This document shows positions 6,122 through 13,905 of a stretch of 17,380 nucleotides of DNA, piece by piece. The DNA is from Candidatus Bathyarchaeota archaeon (GTDB lineage Archaea; Thermoproteota; Bathyarchaeia; Bathyarchaeales; DTEX01). The DNA lies in the NCBI GenBank assembly GCA_003601725.1, contig PIYJ01000013.1, forward strand, positions 1 through 17,380, written 5' to 3'. Made by a program: the position numbers and the translations under genes. A model generated the notes under the pieces. The model was not told the DNA's origin, did no database searches, and saw only the letters and a program-made list of their open reading frames with translations. Position 1 is the stretch's first letter. The number at the start of each line of letters is the position of its first letter.

Positions 6122-7972
6122 TTACAAAAGGTATGCTTCTGTGGCGTATCTCTGCATCATCCTATGGCTGTTGAAGTAGTATGCGACTTTTCCTATGGAA
6201 TTGTTCATCATAGATATCCATTCATCTCTTCTCTCATAGAACGTGGGAATGATCAGATACTCCAGCTTATTATACAAGTCTTTGAGTTCCCTTCTTCTCC
6301 TCTCCTTCTCTTCGATGGGTTCATCAGGCCGCGGACCTATAGCCCATCCTGTGACGCCTTCAACGCAGCCTTCCACCCACCATCCGTCTAAGACGCTGAA
6401 GTTTAACACTCCGTTGTGGGCAGCCTTCATGCCGCTTGTCCCTGAGGCTTCAAGAGGAGGCAGCGGGGTGTTAAGCCAAACATCAACTCCCGAGGTCATC
6501 TTGGCAGCCATATCCATGTTATAATTTTCAAGGTAGACTATCTTGATCTCGTCTTTGAGCTGTTTGATGTAGCCATAGATCTCTTTGATCATCATCTTAC
6601 CGGGGATGTCTCTGGGATGCGCCTTTCCCGCAAACACCAATTGAATCTTCCCTATCTTATTCACTTCTCGCAGTCTCTCTATGTCTGAAAAGATCAAAGT
6701 AGCCCTCTTATAGGCTGTTGCTCTCCGAGCGAACCCTATGGTCAGCACTTCGAGATCCATTTCCACTCCTGTTTTCTCTTTAATGAACTCAAGTAGATGC
6801 CTCTTCGCCTTCATGTGGGCTTCCCATATCTCCTCATCTGGTATTGGGCCGACCCTCACTAGAAGCTCCGGCTCATTCGCCCATCCGGGAATATACTTGT
6901 CGAAGAGTTCTCTAAAGAAGGGAGAGGTCCAAGTGTAAGAGTGAACGCCGTTGGTTATCGACATGATGTGATGTCCCGGAAAGAGCCTCCTTGAGTATTC
7001 CATGTGAGCCTTTGTAACGCCGTTCGTGTATTTGCTTAGATTTAAGGCCAGAAAAGTCATGTTCAACCGGTCTTGCCCACCATATTTTTTCAAAACCTCT
7101 ATCGGAAATAGGTCTCCCAAAACTTCCTCAACAAGATCATATGGGAACTTGTCAAAGGCAGCTTCAACCGGCGTATGCGTAGTGAAGATGCAGAGATTCT
7201 TAACCTTATCTGAATCCATATTGTTCTTTCTGAGCAGCTCAAGAGTGAGAAGGCTCGAATGCCCCTCATTCATGTGATATTTGGCAACGTTGAAATTTAA
7301 TGCTTCAAGCATTCGAACTCCGCCGATTCCTAAAACGATCTCCTGCTTCAATCGATATCGGTCATCACCCCCATAAAGAAAATCGGTTATGCCTCTATCC
7401 TCAGGAGTGTTTCCCTCGACATCCGTGTCAAGAAATAATATTGGAACCACTCCGCCGGTGACGCTTTGATGCTCATAGAGCCACGCTCTAATTTTTACCT
7501 TCCTACCCTCAATCGGCACCTCAACTATGGGAGGCAGCGGAATCATATACTCAGAGGGGGCCCACTCGTCGGGATACTCCAATTGTTCACCTTCTTCCGT
7601 AATCTTCTGCTTCAGATATCCCTTCCTACTGACAAGAGTGACGGCGGTCAGTGGGATCTTTAAATCGGCGCTTGATCTGATCGTGTCTCCCGCTAAGGCG
7701 CCGAGCCCCCCACTGTATGTCGGAATCTCACTTTTTATGCCGACCTCCATAGAGAAGTACGCGATTCTAGGCCTCTCGAAAAACCTACGTTTACAGTATT
7801 CACTGCAGAAATAGTATAACTTGCCTCCAAATTCAGCTTTAAACTTTGCCTTTTCCGGTTCTATAGGCATTCCGCAAACTGGGTCTCTGATGATTCGGGC
7901 TTTCTCCATTTCTTCATCAGATTCATTCATGATAAATGCGCCTTTTCCTTTCAGATAATGATAAATTGCCAT
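6122..7972 (-). CDS. glgP: Alpha-glucan phosphorylase (GT35) with N-terminal YHS/TRASH-like domain
   Basis: Glucan phosphorylase removes glucose units from glycogen-like chains with phosphate, giving glucose-1-phosphate in the cytoplasm. The catalytic part starts near residue 69 (RIAYFSMEVGI, then TYSGGLGALAGDTIRS) and includes YHMNEGHSSLLTLELL and EASGTSGMKAAHNGV, where K516 is the expected pyridoxal-phosphate lysine. At about 548 residues it is the short archaeal type, not the 840-residue enzyme. Before it, residues 30-68 form DPVCGM, YYFCSEYC and a short tail: C33, C56 and C60 have the C-x22-C-x3-C spacing of YHS/TRASH metal-binding domains. This fusion is unusual. The start is uncertain: ATG 7972 has no ribosome site, and Met15 (ATG 7930) lies after an AGGAAAAGG. 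Divergent from pyruvate kinase across 48 nt. Confidence 0.92.
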   Translation of the reverse strand: MAIYHYLKGKGAFIMNESDEEMEKARIIRDPVCGMPIEPEKAKFKAEFGGKLYYFCSEYCKRRFFERPRIAYFSMEVGIKSEIPTYSGGLGALAGDTIRSSADLKIPLTAVTLVSRKGYLKQKITEEGEQLEYPDEWAPSEYMIPLPPIVEVPIEGRKVKIRAWLYEHQSVTGGVVPILFLDTDVEGNTPEDRGITDFLYGGDDRYRLKQEIVLGIGGVRMLEALNFNVAKYHMNEGHSSLLTLELLRKNNMDSDKVKNLCIFTTHTPVEAAFDKFPYDLVEEVLGDLFPIEVLKKYGGQDRLNMTFLALNLSKYTNGVTKAHMEYSRRLFPGHHIMSITNGVHSYTWTSPFFRELFDKYIPGWANEPELLVRVGPIPDEEIWEAHMKAKRHLLEFIKEKTGVEMDLEVLTIGFARRATAYKRATLIFSDIERLREVNKIGKIQLVFAGKAHPRDIPGKMMIKEIYGYIKQLKDEIKIVYLENYNMDMAAKMTSGVDVWLNTPLPPLEASGTSGMKAAHNGVLNFSVLDGWWVEGCVEGVTGWAIGPRPDEPIEEKERRRRELKDLYNKLEYLIIPTFYERRDEWISMMNNSIGKVAYYFNSHRMMQRYATEAYLL

Positions 7973-8020
7973 ATTATCTTAACAGTTATCTAAAGCTATC
8001 TCTTATCGGGATGTATTCTG
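7973..8020. promoter_or_regulatory. Divergent promoter region, glgP / pyruvate kinase
   Basis: Only 48 nt separate the two annotated starts. TTATCTAAA (7986-7994) could be the TATA box of pyruvate kinase, centred about 30 nt before its TTG. On the other strand glgP elements must overlap these bases, or lie inside codons 1-14 if Met15 is the real start. Joint control of glucan breakdown and lower glycolysis is possible but inferred. Confidence 0.4.
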
Positions 8021-9397
8021 TTGAAGAAGACTAAGATTATCTGCACTATAGGTCCAGCTAGTCTTTCAAAGGAAACGCTGGAAAAATTGTATGAGGCGGG
8101 AATGAACGGCGCTAGGATAAACACGGCTTACGGCGACATGGATCAATACAGGCTTATCGTGAATAATATCCGAGAAGTCGCTGAGATCCCAGTGATAGTC
8201 GACATTAAGGGACCGGAAATCAGGCTTCGAGCGAAAAGAAAGAGGATAGTCAAGAAGGGAGACATCATAGAGATCGGCTTCAAAAGTGAAGAGCTCAGTT
8301 TCAACCATGACTTCTACGATAAAATGGATGTTGGAGACGAAATCTACATTGACAATGGAAAGATCAGGATGCGGATAATCGAAAAGACCAGCGGGGTTCT
8401 CCGTTTATCTGTTATGAACGGCGGGGAAATAGACAATGGAAAGGGAGTTAATATCCCAAACAAGCAGCTTTCCGTTCCATTCCTAACTGAGAAAGACTTG
8501 AAGATCATAGAATTCGCAAAGGAATACGATATCGAATATGTAGCTCTCTCCTTCACCAGAAGCCGAAAAGACATAGAGAACTTCAAGGCTGAATCTGATG
8601 GATTTAAAGGAGCAGTCATCGCTAAGATCGAGAATACTGAAGGCCTCAAGAACTTCGAAGAGATTTTGAATTCGGTGGAATGCATCATGATAGCCAGAGG
8701 GGACCTAGGGGTTGAAATAGAGCTTGAAAAGGTTCCTCTCATTCAAAAATCAATAATCAAAGAATGCAATCAGAAAGGCAAGACTGTCGTGACAGCCACG
8801 GAGATGCTTGAATCCATGATCTATCAGCCGATTCCTACCAGGGCTGAAGTAAGCGACGTAGCCAACGCGATACTGGATGGGACAGATGCTGTGATGCTTT
8901 CAGGGGAGACCTCCATAGGTAAGTATCCAGTCGAATCCGTCTTGATGATGTCTCGAATAGCAAGGGAAGCCGAATCAGCAACGAGAAGCCATGTGGAAAG
9001 CGAGGGATTCATCAACGTTTCAGATGCCATAAGTAAAGCTATCCAAAAGATCTGTGGAAACATGCCTATTGACAAAGTAGTCTCCTTAACTCGGTCTGGC
9101 TACACGGCGAGGATGATAGCCAGATTCAAGATCTCGCAGCCTATAATCGCTGTTACACCCGAGAAAAGAGTGAAGAAGCAGCTCGAATTGGTTTTCGGCG
9201 TATATCCGGTGTATATAGATTATCGCGGCGAGAAGGATCGAATATTAGCTGTCGCAGAGAAACTTCGCTCCATGAATCTGATCAGCGAAGAGGACACGGT
9301 GCTGTTTACTGCTGCCTTTAGAACAGTCCTGAAGCATGCGAGCAATCTAATCGAGATCCACAACATTAAGGAACTCATAAACTTCAAAATTACATAG
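8021..9397 (+). CDS. pyk: Pyruvate kinase
   Basis: Converts phosphoenolpyruvate and ADP to pyruvate and ATP, the last step of glycolysis. The 458 residues hold the full family layout: KIICTIGPAS, DIKGPEIR, a B domain (about 70-155), KIENTEGL with the catalytic lysine, IARGDLGVEI with the metal-binding aspartate, TATEMLESM, and DGTDAVMLSGETSIGKYP, then the C domain ending NLIEIHNIKELINF. The N-terminal active-site segment is R32-I-N34-T-A-Y-G, where bacterial and animal enzymes have R-x-N-x-S-H-G, and I62 replaces the Thr of DTKGPEIR. Two side chains that usually bind K+ are therefore changed while E66 is kept. The start is TTG 8021; the nearby ATG 8011 is out of frame. Nothing downstream suggests an operon. 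Confidence 0.96.
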   Translation: MKKTKIICTIGPASLSKETLEKLYEAGMNGARINTAYGDMDQYRLIVNNIREVAEIPVIVDIKGPEIRLRAKRKRIVKKGDIIEIGFKSEELSFNHDFYDKMDVGDEIYIDNGKIRMRIIEKTSGVLRLSVMNGGEIDNGKGVNIPNKQLSVPFLTEKDLKIIEFAKEYDIEYVALSFTRSRKDIENFKAESDGFKGAVIAKIENTEGLKNFEEILNSVECIMIARGDLGVEIELEKVPLIQKSIIKECNQKGKTVVTATEMLESMIYQPIPTRAEVSDVANAILDGTDAVMLSGETSIGKYPVESVLMMSRIAREAESATRSHVESEGFINVSDAISKAIQKICGNMPIDKVVSLTRSGYTARMIARFKISQPIIAVTPEKRVKKQLELVFGVYPVYIDYRGEKDRILAVAEKLRSMNLISEEDTVLFTAAFRTVLKHASNLIEIHNIKELINFKIT

Positions 9398-9428
9398 TGC
9401 ACTGCTGATGGAGCACGTCGAAAAGATG

Positions 9429-10214
9429 TTAGATTTGGTCAGGAATCGTCTTTATCTCCTTCCCTCTTTCAAGTGCCACGACCTCAACCCATTCATCGAT
9501 GCCTGAAGAGGATATTTTCCTACCCAATACTTGTTCTATCTGGAAGACCCCCGCGGGATTATCCATGTTCACCAAGATTCTTACAGGACGATTTTCCCCT
9601 TCTAGTATCTCGACTCTTCTGATGGCAAGCGCCGACAGAGAGTGTATATCTACATCGCCCATTCTATAGGGGATTCTGGCTCTTCCCTCAGCCATATCCG
9701 TCCCATCCGCCACCTTCACGGAGCCAGCTTCTATGCTGAGACACTTGACGTTCTCATCGTGGGAAAAAATGCAATGGAGGATTTCAGACTTTAATCTTAA
9801 AGCTAATTCTCTGTTTGTCGGGTAAACCTTTGAGAGAAGCCTGTCTAGGATTGAGCTTGCGATGATGCAACCATGCATGTGATGAGCATCACGGTGAATC
9901 GCGTTTCCAATATCATGTAGGTAAGCTCCACATAAAACCGCAACTTTTGCATCTTCTAAACCGCATACGCCGTCTCTGACCGTTGTAGGCGTGAATCTTC
10001 GACTTAGAATCTCGAATATTTCAAGGGCGCTGCCAGACGTGATTCTTGAATGAACGGGGCCGTGATCGTTATATCTAAGTCTTTCAACAGCCATAACATT
10101 AGCCATCTGAAGATACGTTTGAGTCTCAACATCGTTTTCCAAAAAGTTGAAGACCTTTCGGAGATGAGGCTCCCTTAAATGCTTATAGATCAAATGGGGA
10201 GAAACAATAGCCAT
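9429..10214 (-). CDS. HD-domain metal-dependent phosphohydrolase
   Basis: A 261-residue cytoplasmic protein with an HD fold: GPVHSRI supplies the first histidine, AYLHDIGNAIHRDAHHMHG holds the HD dyad and further histidines, and VADGTDMAEGRARIPY carries the distal aspartate. Proteins of this fold hydrolyse phosphate esters, often of nucleotides; the substrate is not evident. The frame is open from ATG 10232 (267 residues), but the sequence ATATAAATAT at 10231-10240 on minus is an excellent TATA box that overlaps that codon. The second ATG at 10214 lies about 22 nt from the box centre, fitting a leaderless transcript, so I chose it. Divergent from the DHH gene. Confidence 0.85.
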   Translation of the reverse strand: MAIVSPHLIYKHLREPHLRKVFNFLENDVETQTYLQMANVMAVERLRYNDHGPVHSRITSGSALEIFEILSRRFTPTTVRDGVCGLEDAKVAVLCGAYLHDIGNAIHRDAHHMHGCIIASSILDRLLSKVYPTNRELALRLKSEILHCIFSHDENVKCLSIEAGSVKVADGTDMAEGRARIPYRMGDVDIHSLSALAIRRVEILEGENRPVRILVNMDNPAGVFQIEQVLGRKISSSGIDEWVEVVALERGKEIKTIPDQI

Positions 10215-10230
10215 CTTACATCGCCATCCC

Positions 10231-10240
10231 ATATTTATAT
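10231..10240 (-). promoter_or_regulatory. TATA box of the HD-domain gene
   Basis: Reads ATATAAATAT on minus. It overlaps the upstream ATG 10232 and is the reason for preferring ATG 10214 as the start. Confidence 0.5.
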
Positions 10241-10295
10241 GACATCATTGTATCAAACCCTTTAGCAATATGAGATTTAAATGAAGGGGTTAAGA

Positions 10296-11252
10296 ATGGA
10301 CACATGGATTTTTACTCATGGAGATACCGATGGAGTATGCGCTGGAGCCGTCGCCTTAGCCGCGAACCCCAACGCTCACGTCTTCTTCACCCATCCATAC
10401 GGGCTGGAAGAAGACCTAAAAGAAGCTAAGAAAACCGATAAAGTCATCATATGCGATATTGCCCTTTCAGAAAGCCATCTACCTAGGCTTTTACGGTTAT
10501 TCTCGGCGATTACAGAGGAGGGAGACCTGACCTACATTGATCATCATCCCTTGCCTGAAAACCTTTCGAAAGAAGAGATCCCGGGAAAAACTGTTCACAG
10601 CCTAGAATCGTCAGCTTCTGAGCTAACCTATATGCTTTTCCAATCCAGATTAGACTTGATGTACGCTAGAATAGCAATCATGGGCGCCATAGGAGATTAC
10701 TTGGATGATACTCCTCTGATTCGTCAGCTCCTGAAAAGGTGGGATAAAAGAACACTATATTTCGAAAGCGGACTGCTCATTCAAGGAATTGAGGGGCAAA
10801 AAAGAAACCACGAATTGAAACGAAGCATAGTAGCTAACTTGGCGAATAATTTACCTCCAAGCTTCGATAGGAGGCTGGTTGAGCTTGCCATACAGAATAC
10901 TCATCTCGAAGAGATCGCGATAAGGGAACTCAAAAACAAAGTTAAGATCTCAGGAAAAATAGCCTACGTCCTTAATTTTCCTTTCTCACATGGGAAAACC
11001 GCCACTTACGCCAGGGGACTCACTGATGCTTTAGTCGGAATCGCTGGAGAAGAAAGAAAAAGCATGATCGACATGAGCCTAAGAACATGCAGTCGAGAAA
11101 TAGACCTTAACAGAATGCTGAGAAGGATAACTATGAAACTTGGAGGCAGCGGAGGTGGGCATCCTAACGCGGCTGGAGCGAGAATCCCGAAAGAAAGATT
11201 TGAAAACTTCTTGGAAGAGCTGAATAGAAAATTGGAAAGATCAACCGGCTGA
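10296..11252 (+). CDS. DHH/DHHA1-family phosphoesterase (RecJ/NrnA-like, archaeal)
   Basis: A 318-residue protein of the DHH superfamily, which cleaves phosphodiester or phosphate bonds in nucleic acids or oligonucleotides using Mn2+. Numbering from ATG 10296, motif I is FTHGDTDGVCAGA (D10, D12), motif II is CDIALSE (D54), motif III is YIDHHP (D82-H84), and the C-terminal DHHA1 motif is GGSGGGHPNAAGARIP. All metal ligands appear present, so it should be active. It may act as a nanoRNase or a RecJ-like exonuclease; sequence alone does not decide. The frame is open from ATG 10281, but GGGGT sits about 6 nt before ATG 10296 and a TATA-like ATTTAAATG overlaps 10281, so the inner start is preferred. 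Its last 12 nt overlap the convergent HtrA-like gene. Confidence 0.88.
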   Translation: MDTWIFTHGDTDGVCAGAVALAANPNAHVFFTHPYGLEEDLKEAKKTDKVIICDIALSESHLPRLLRLFSAITEEGDLTYIDHHPLPENLSKEEIPGKTVHSLESSASELTYMLFQSRLDLMYARIAIMGAIGDYLDDTPLIRQLLKRWDKRTLYFESGLLIQGIEGQKRNHELKRSIVANLANNLPPSFDRRLVELAIQNTHLEEIAIRELKNKVKISGKIAYVLNFPFSHGKTATYARGLTDALVGIAGEERKSMIDMSLRTCSREIDLNRMLRRITMKLGGSGGGHPNAAGARIPKERFENFLEELNRKLERSTG

Positions 11253-12455
11253 GGGGCGAACTCCAAGCTCTAAGATGACCTTCACCTTTTGCCCCGATCT
11301 TATCACTGTGACTTGAATCTTCTGTCCAGGCCGAGTGTTCCTTTCGAGATATGTAGATAGGTCATCTCCGTTTCGGATGCGGGTTCCATTCATCATGATG
11401 ATTATGTCTCCGCCGATTTTAACCCGTAATCCCTCAACGAATGCGGTTTGGGTTCCCCCTTTCAAACCTGCTTTTTCAGCCGGGCTGTTAGGCAAGACCT
11501 CGACGATCAGCCATCCGTAAGTCACGTTCACATTCATTGCCTTTGCTATCTCATAGCTCATATCAATTCCTCTCACACCTAACCATGGATGAGGATACTT
11601 CTCCCCCTTGATCAGATACGGCAGCTCCCTAAGTATAGTATCAGAGGGTATCGCGAATCCTACACCTTGGGAGTTCTGAATTATCGCGGTGGTTATCCCA
11701 ACTACCTCGCCAAGCATATTAAGAAGCGGACCACCCGAGTTCCCAGGATTTATAGGCGTACTTATCTGGATGACGTCAGCTATGAGGTATCCTCCCGTTG
11801 CCGACTCACTCATCGACCTTCCTAGCTGGCTGATCACGCCGGTGGTAACTGAGCCGGTGAGACCGAAGGGATTGCCCACTGCTATTACTGGTTGACCTAC
11901 CTTCAATGATGATGAGCTTGCTATTACGGCAGGTTTAAGGTTAGAAATCGGCGTAGCGATTGATAATATGGCAAGGTCGCTGTATGGGTCTCTACCGAGT
12001 ACTTGAGCGGGATAAGTGTCTCCATTTAAAAATGATATTGTTATGTTCAAGGCGCCTTCGATCACATGGTTATTGGTTATCACGATTATTGTTCCGCTGT
12101 AATTATAGATAAACCCTGAGCCTTGAACACTTGCATACTCTTTTCCAAAAAAGGGATTTTCTCTCACAATTTTCCCTCGGACAACCACTACGGAATCCTT
12201 AATCATCTCATATATCTCGGTGTAGGAAAAGGTGGGTTGAACTGAAACGTTGTGAATCTTTTCTTTCAAATGAGAAAGTTCATTACGCATCTGTGATATC
12301 TGATCGTTCAATTTGGCAATCTCTTCATTCTCTTCGTTGACGGTTTTCTGCAGCTCCTTGATGGTGAAACCTAGAAAAGAAACAGATCCCAAATACAGAA
12401 TCAAGGAAAAAATTACAAGAGCTTTCAGCGTAGGAAAATTGTTAGGCTCACTCAT
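11241..12455 (-). CDS. HtrA/DegP-like serine protease with PDZ domain, membrane-anchored
   Basis: A 404-residue protein: a hydrophobic segment at residues 12-30 anchors it in the membrane, residues 33-68 are a charged heptad-like coiled coil, residues about 80-275 are a trypsin-like protease, and about 285-400 is a PDZ domain. The catalytic triad is intact: H130 (TNNHVIEG), D160 (DPYSDLAIL) and S240 (INPGNSGGPL). The protease probably lies outside the cytoplasmic membrane and handles misfolded or damaged surface proteins, as HtrA proteins do; PDZ usually sets substrate choice or assembly. An A/T-rich TATA-like stretch near 12503-12515 on minus and a GGGAG before ATG 12455 support the start. 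Transcribed divergently from the MFS gene. Tail-to-tail overlap with the DHH gene. Confidence 0.93.
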   Translation of the reverse strand: MSEPNNFPTLKALVIFSLILYLGSVSFLGFTIKELQKTVNEENEEIAKLNDQISQMRNELSHLKEKIHNVSVQPTFSYTEIYEMIKDSVVVVRGKIVRENPFFGKEYASVQGSGFIYNYSGTIIVITNNHVIEGALNITISFLNGDTYPAQVLGRDPYSDLAILSIATPISNLKPAVIASSSSLKVGQPVIAVGNPFGLTGSVTTGVISQLGRSMSESATGGYLIADVIQISTPINPGNSGGPLLNMLGEVVGITTAIIQNSQGVGFAIPSDTILRELPYLIKGEKYPHPWLGVRGIDMSYEIAKAMNVNVTYGWLIVEVLPNSPAEKAGLKGGTQTAFVEGLRVKIGGDIIIMMNGTRIRNGDDLSTYLERNTRPGQKIQVTVIRSGQKVKVILELGVRPSAG

Positions 12456-12559
12456 GGATCAACTCTCCCGCCGCCTTTGATTCTTCTTTCTTCTAAACAC
12501 TTTTATTTTTTTCCGAAATGGTTCAAGTCGCTACTCTTCATATCATTTCCAAAGTTAAA

Positions 12560-12610
12560 CATCTATAAAGTTTAGATGGAAAGAAAGCCTAAACTCCAAA
12601 AGTTTATATG
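12560..12610 (+). promoter_or_regulatory. Promoter and nested inverted repeats of the MFS gene
   Basis: GTTTATATGA (12601-12610, preceded by CCAAAA) centres about 27 nt before ATG 12634, fitting a leaderless start. Just upstream, CATCTA-N7-TAGATG (12560-12578) overlaps AGTTTAG-N13-CTAAACT (12569-12595). Two overlapping inverted repeats next to a transporter promoter suggest an operator, perhaps for a regulator encoded elsewhere. Confidence 0.42.
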
Positions 12611-12633
12611 ATCAGTCATCGCTGTCAAAAGTT

Positions 12634-13905
12634 ATGAAAAAGATGCAAATCAGAGATCAGCGGAATTATTCCGCGGATAAGCCAGGATCTGGGGAATACT
12701 TCTTCATAATCCTATGCATAATGGGAGCGTTCGCAATTCTAAGTTCAACCATGTCTAAAAATCCCGTCTTGAATCCATTCGCAGAGAAACTTGGAACCCC
12801 CGAAGCATTCATGGGATTCGTCGCGGCAGCCTCCACCCTTCCAGGCGTCCTGATCAGTTTTCCAGCAGGCTCACTCTCAGATGTCATCGGGAGAAGAAAG
12901 GTTCTCCTAGTGTCAACAATCGTCTTTGCCTCTGCGCCTTTCTTCTACATTCTCATAAATTCTTGGTGGCAACTGATCCTTGTCCGTTTCTATCACGGGT
13001 TTGCAACTGCAATATTTGTCCCAGTTGCAAGAGCCGCACTAGCAGAGTTTTATCCCTCAAAGAAGGGAGAAAGAATATCCACCTTTACTTCGGCCACGAT
13101 TGTCGGAAGGGGAATCGCTCCTTTCCTGGGCGGATTCATACTTTCCCTTACTCTCTGGAATTATCATATGGTTTATCTCGCCGTGGGTTTTTTCGGCATA
13201 ACCTCTTTCATCATAGGTCTGATATTATCTAGACAGATTGGTGATGAACGTAATGCCAATCCAGTTAATCCCCCAGAAGCAAAGAAAAAAGTTGAAGGAT
13301 TCGAGGGATTCAAAATAGTTTTACGGAACTCCAGCATCTTCGTCGCTAGCATTACGGAAGCCGCTGCTAGATACGTTTACGGAGCCCTAGAATTCTTCTT
13401 CGTCGGCTACCTAAAGAACATAGCTCAGCTTGACCCCTCGTTGATAGGGATAATCATGGGGATGCAACTAGTCTTAATTCCAATCGTTAATCCGTTTATG
13501 GGCCGCCTTTCCGACAAGATCGGGAGGAACATCCCTATTCTCGGGGGTCTGGTGTTGGGAGGAACATCCCTATTCGCTATTCCTTATAATACTCAATTCT
13601 TCCCACTCTTGATAATCTCAATAGTTTTCGGTCTCGGGTTCTCCATGGTCATCTCATCTGCACCTGCACTTGTGGGTGACCTTGCAGATAAAGAGTCCTA
13701 CGGCGCAGCGATGGGGTTCCTTGCAACAATAATGGATGTTGGTCAAATGGCGGGTCCCATCTTCACCGGCTTCATAATGGTCTCATCTGGATATAGAGGT
13801 TCATTCTTCTCTTTAGGAGCGGTGCTTATGGTGGTCTGCGTGCTTTTCGGCGTCTATCGGTTAAGAATGAAAGGATATTCAAACTTGAATACAAAGAGAA
13901 ATTAA
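12634..13905 (+). CDS. MFS transporter (DHA1-like)
   Basis: A 423-residue integral membrane protein with about 12 hydrophobic segments in two halves joined by a charged loop (about residues 200-225). The major facilitator motif A appears after the second segment as GSLSDVIGRRK (79-89) and in degenerate form in the second half as GRLSDKIGRN. These features fit proton-coupled export or uptake of small molecules, with overall resemblance to drug/sugar-type DHA1 carriers; the substrate is unknown. The start fits the TATA box at about 12606 with no leader. Its stop codon overlaps that of the convergent CofE-like gene. Confidence 0.9.
   Translation: MKKMQIRDQRNYSADKPGSGEYFFIILCIMGAFAILSSTMSKNPVLNPFAEKLGTPEAFMGFVAAASTLPGVLISFPAGSLSDVIGRRKVLLVSTIVFASAPFFYILINSWWQLILVRFYHGFATAIFVPVARAALAEFYPSKKGERISTFTSATIVGRGIAPFLGGFILSLTLWNYHMVYLAVGFFGITSFIIGLILSRQIGDERNANPVNPPEAKKKVEGFEGFKIVLRNSSIFVASITEAAARYVYGALEFFFVGYLKNIAQLDPSLIGIIMGMQLVLIPIVNPFMGRLSDKIGRNIPILGGLVLGGTSLFAIPYNTQFFPLLIISIVFGLGFSMVISSAPALVGDLADKESYGAAMGFLATIMDVGQMAGPIFTGFIMVSSGYRGSFFSLGAVLMVVCVLFGVYRLRMKGYSNLNTKRN

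Noticed and set aside
7026..7814. Several plus-strand open frames of 65-95 residues inside the glucan phosphorylase
   Set aside because: They are antisense shadows of a conserved enzyme.
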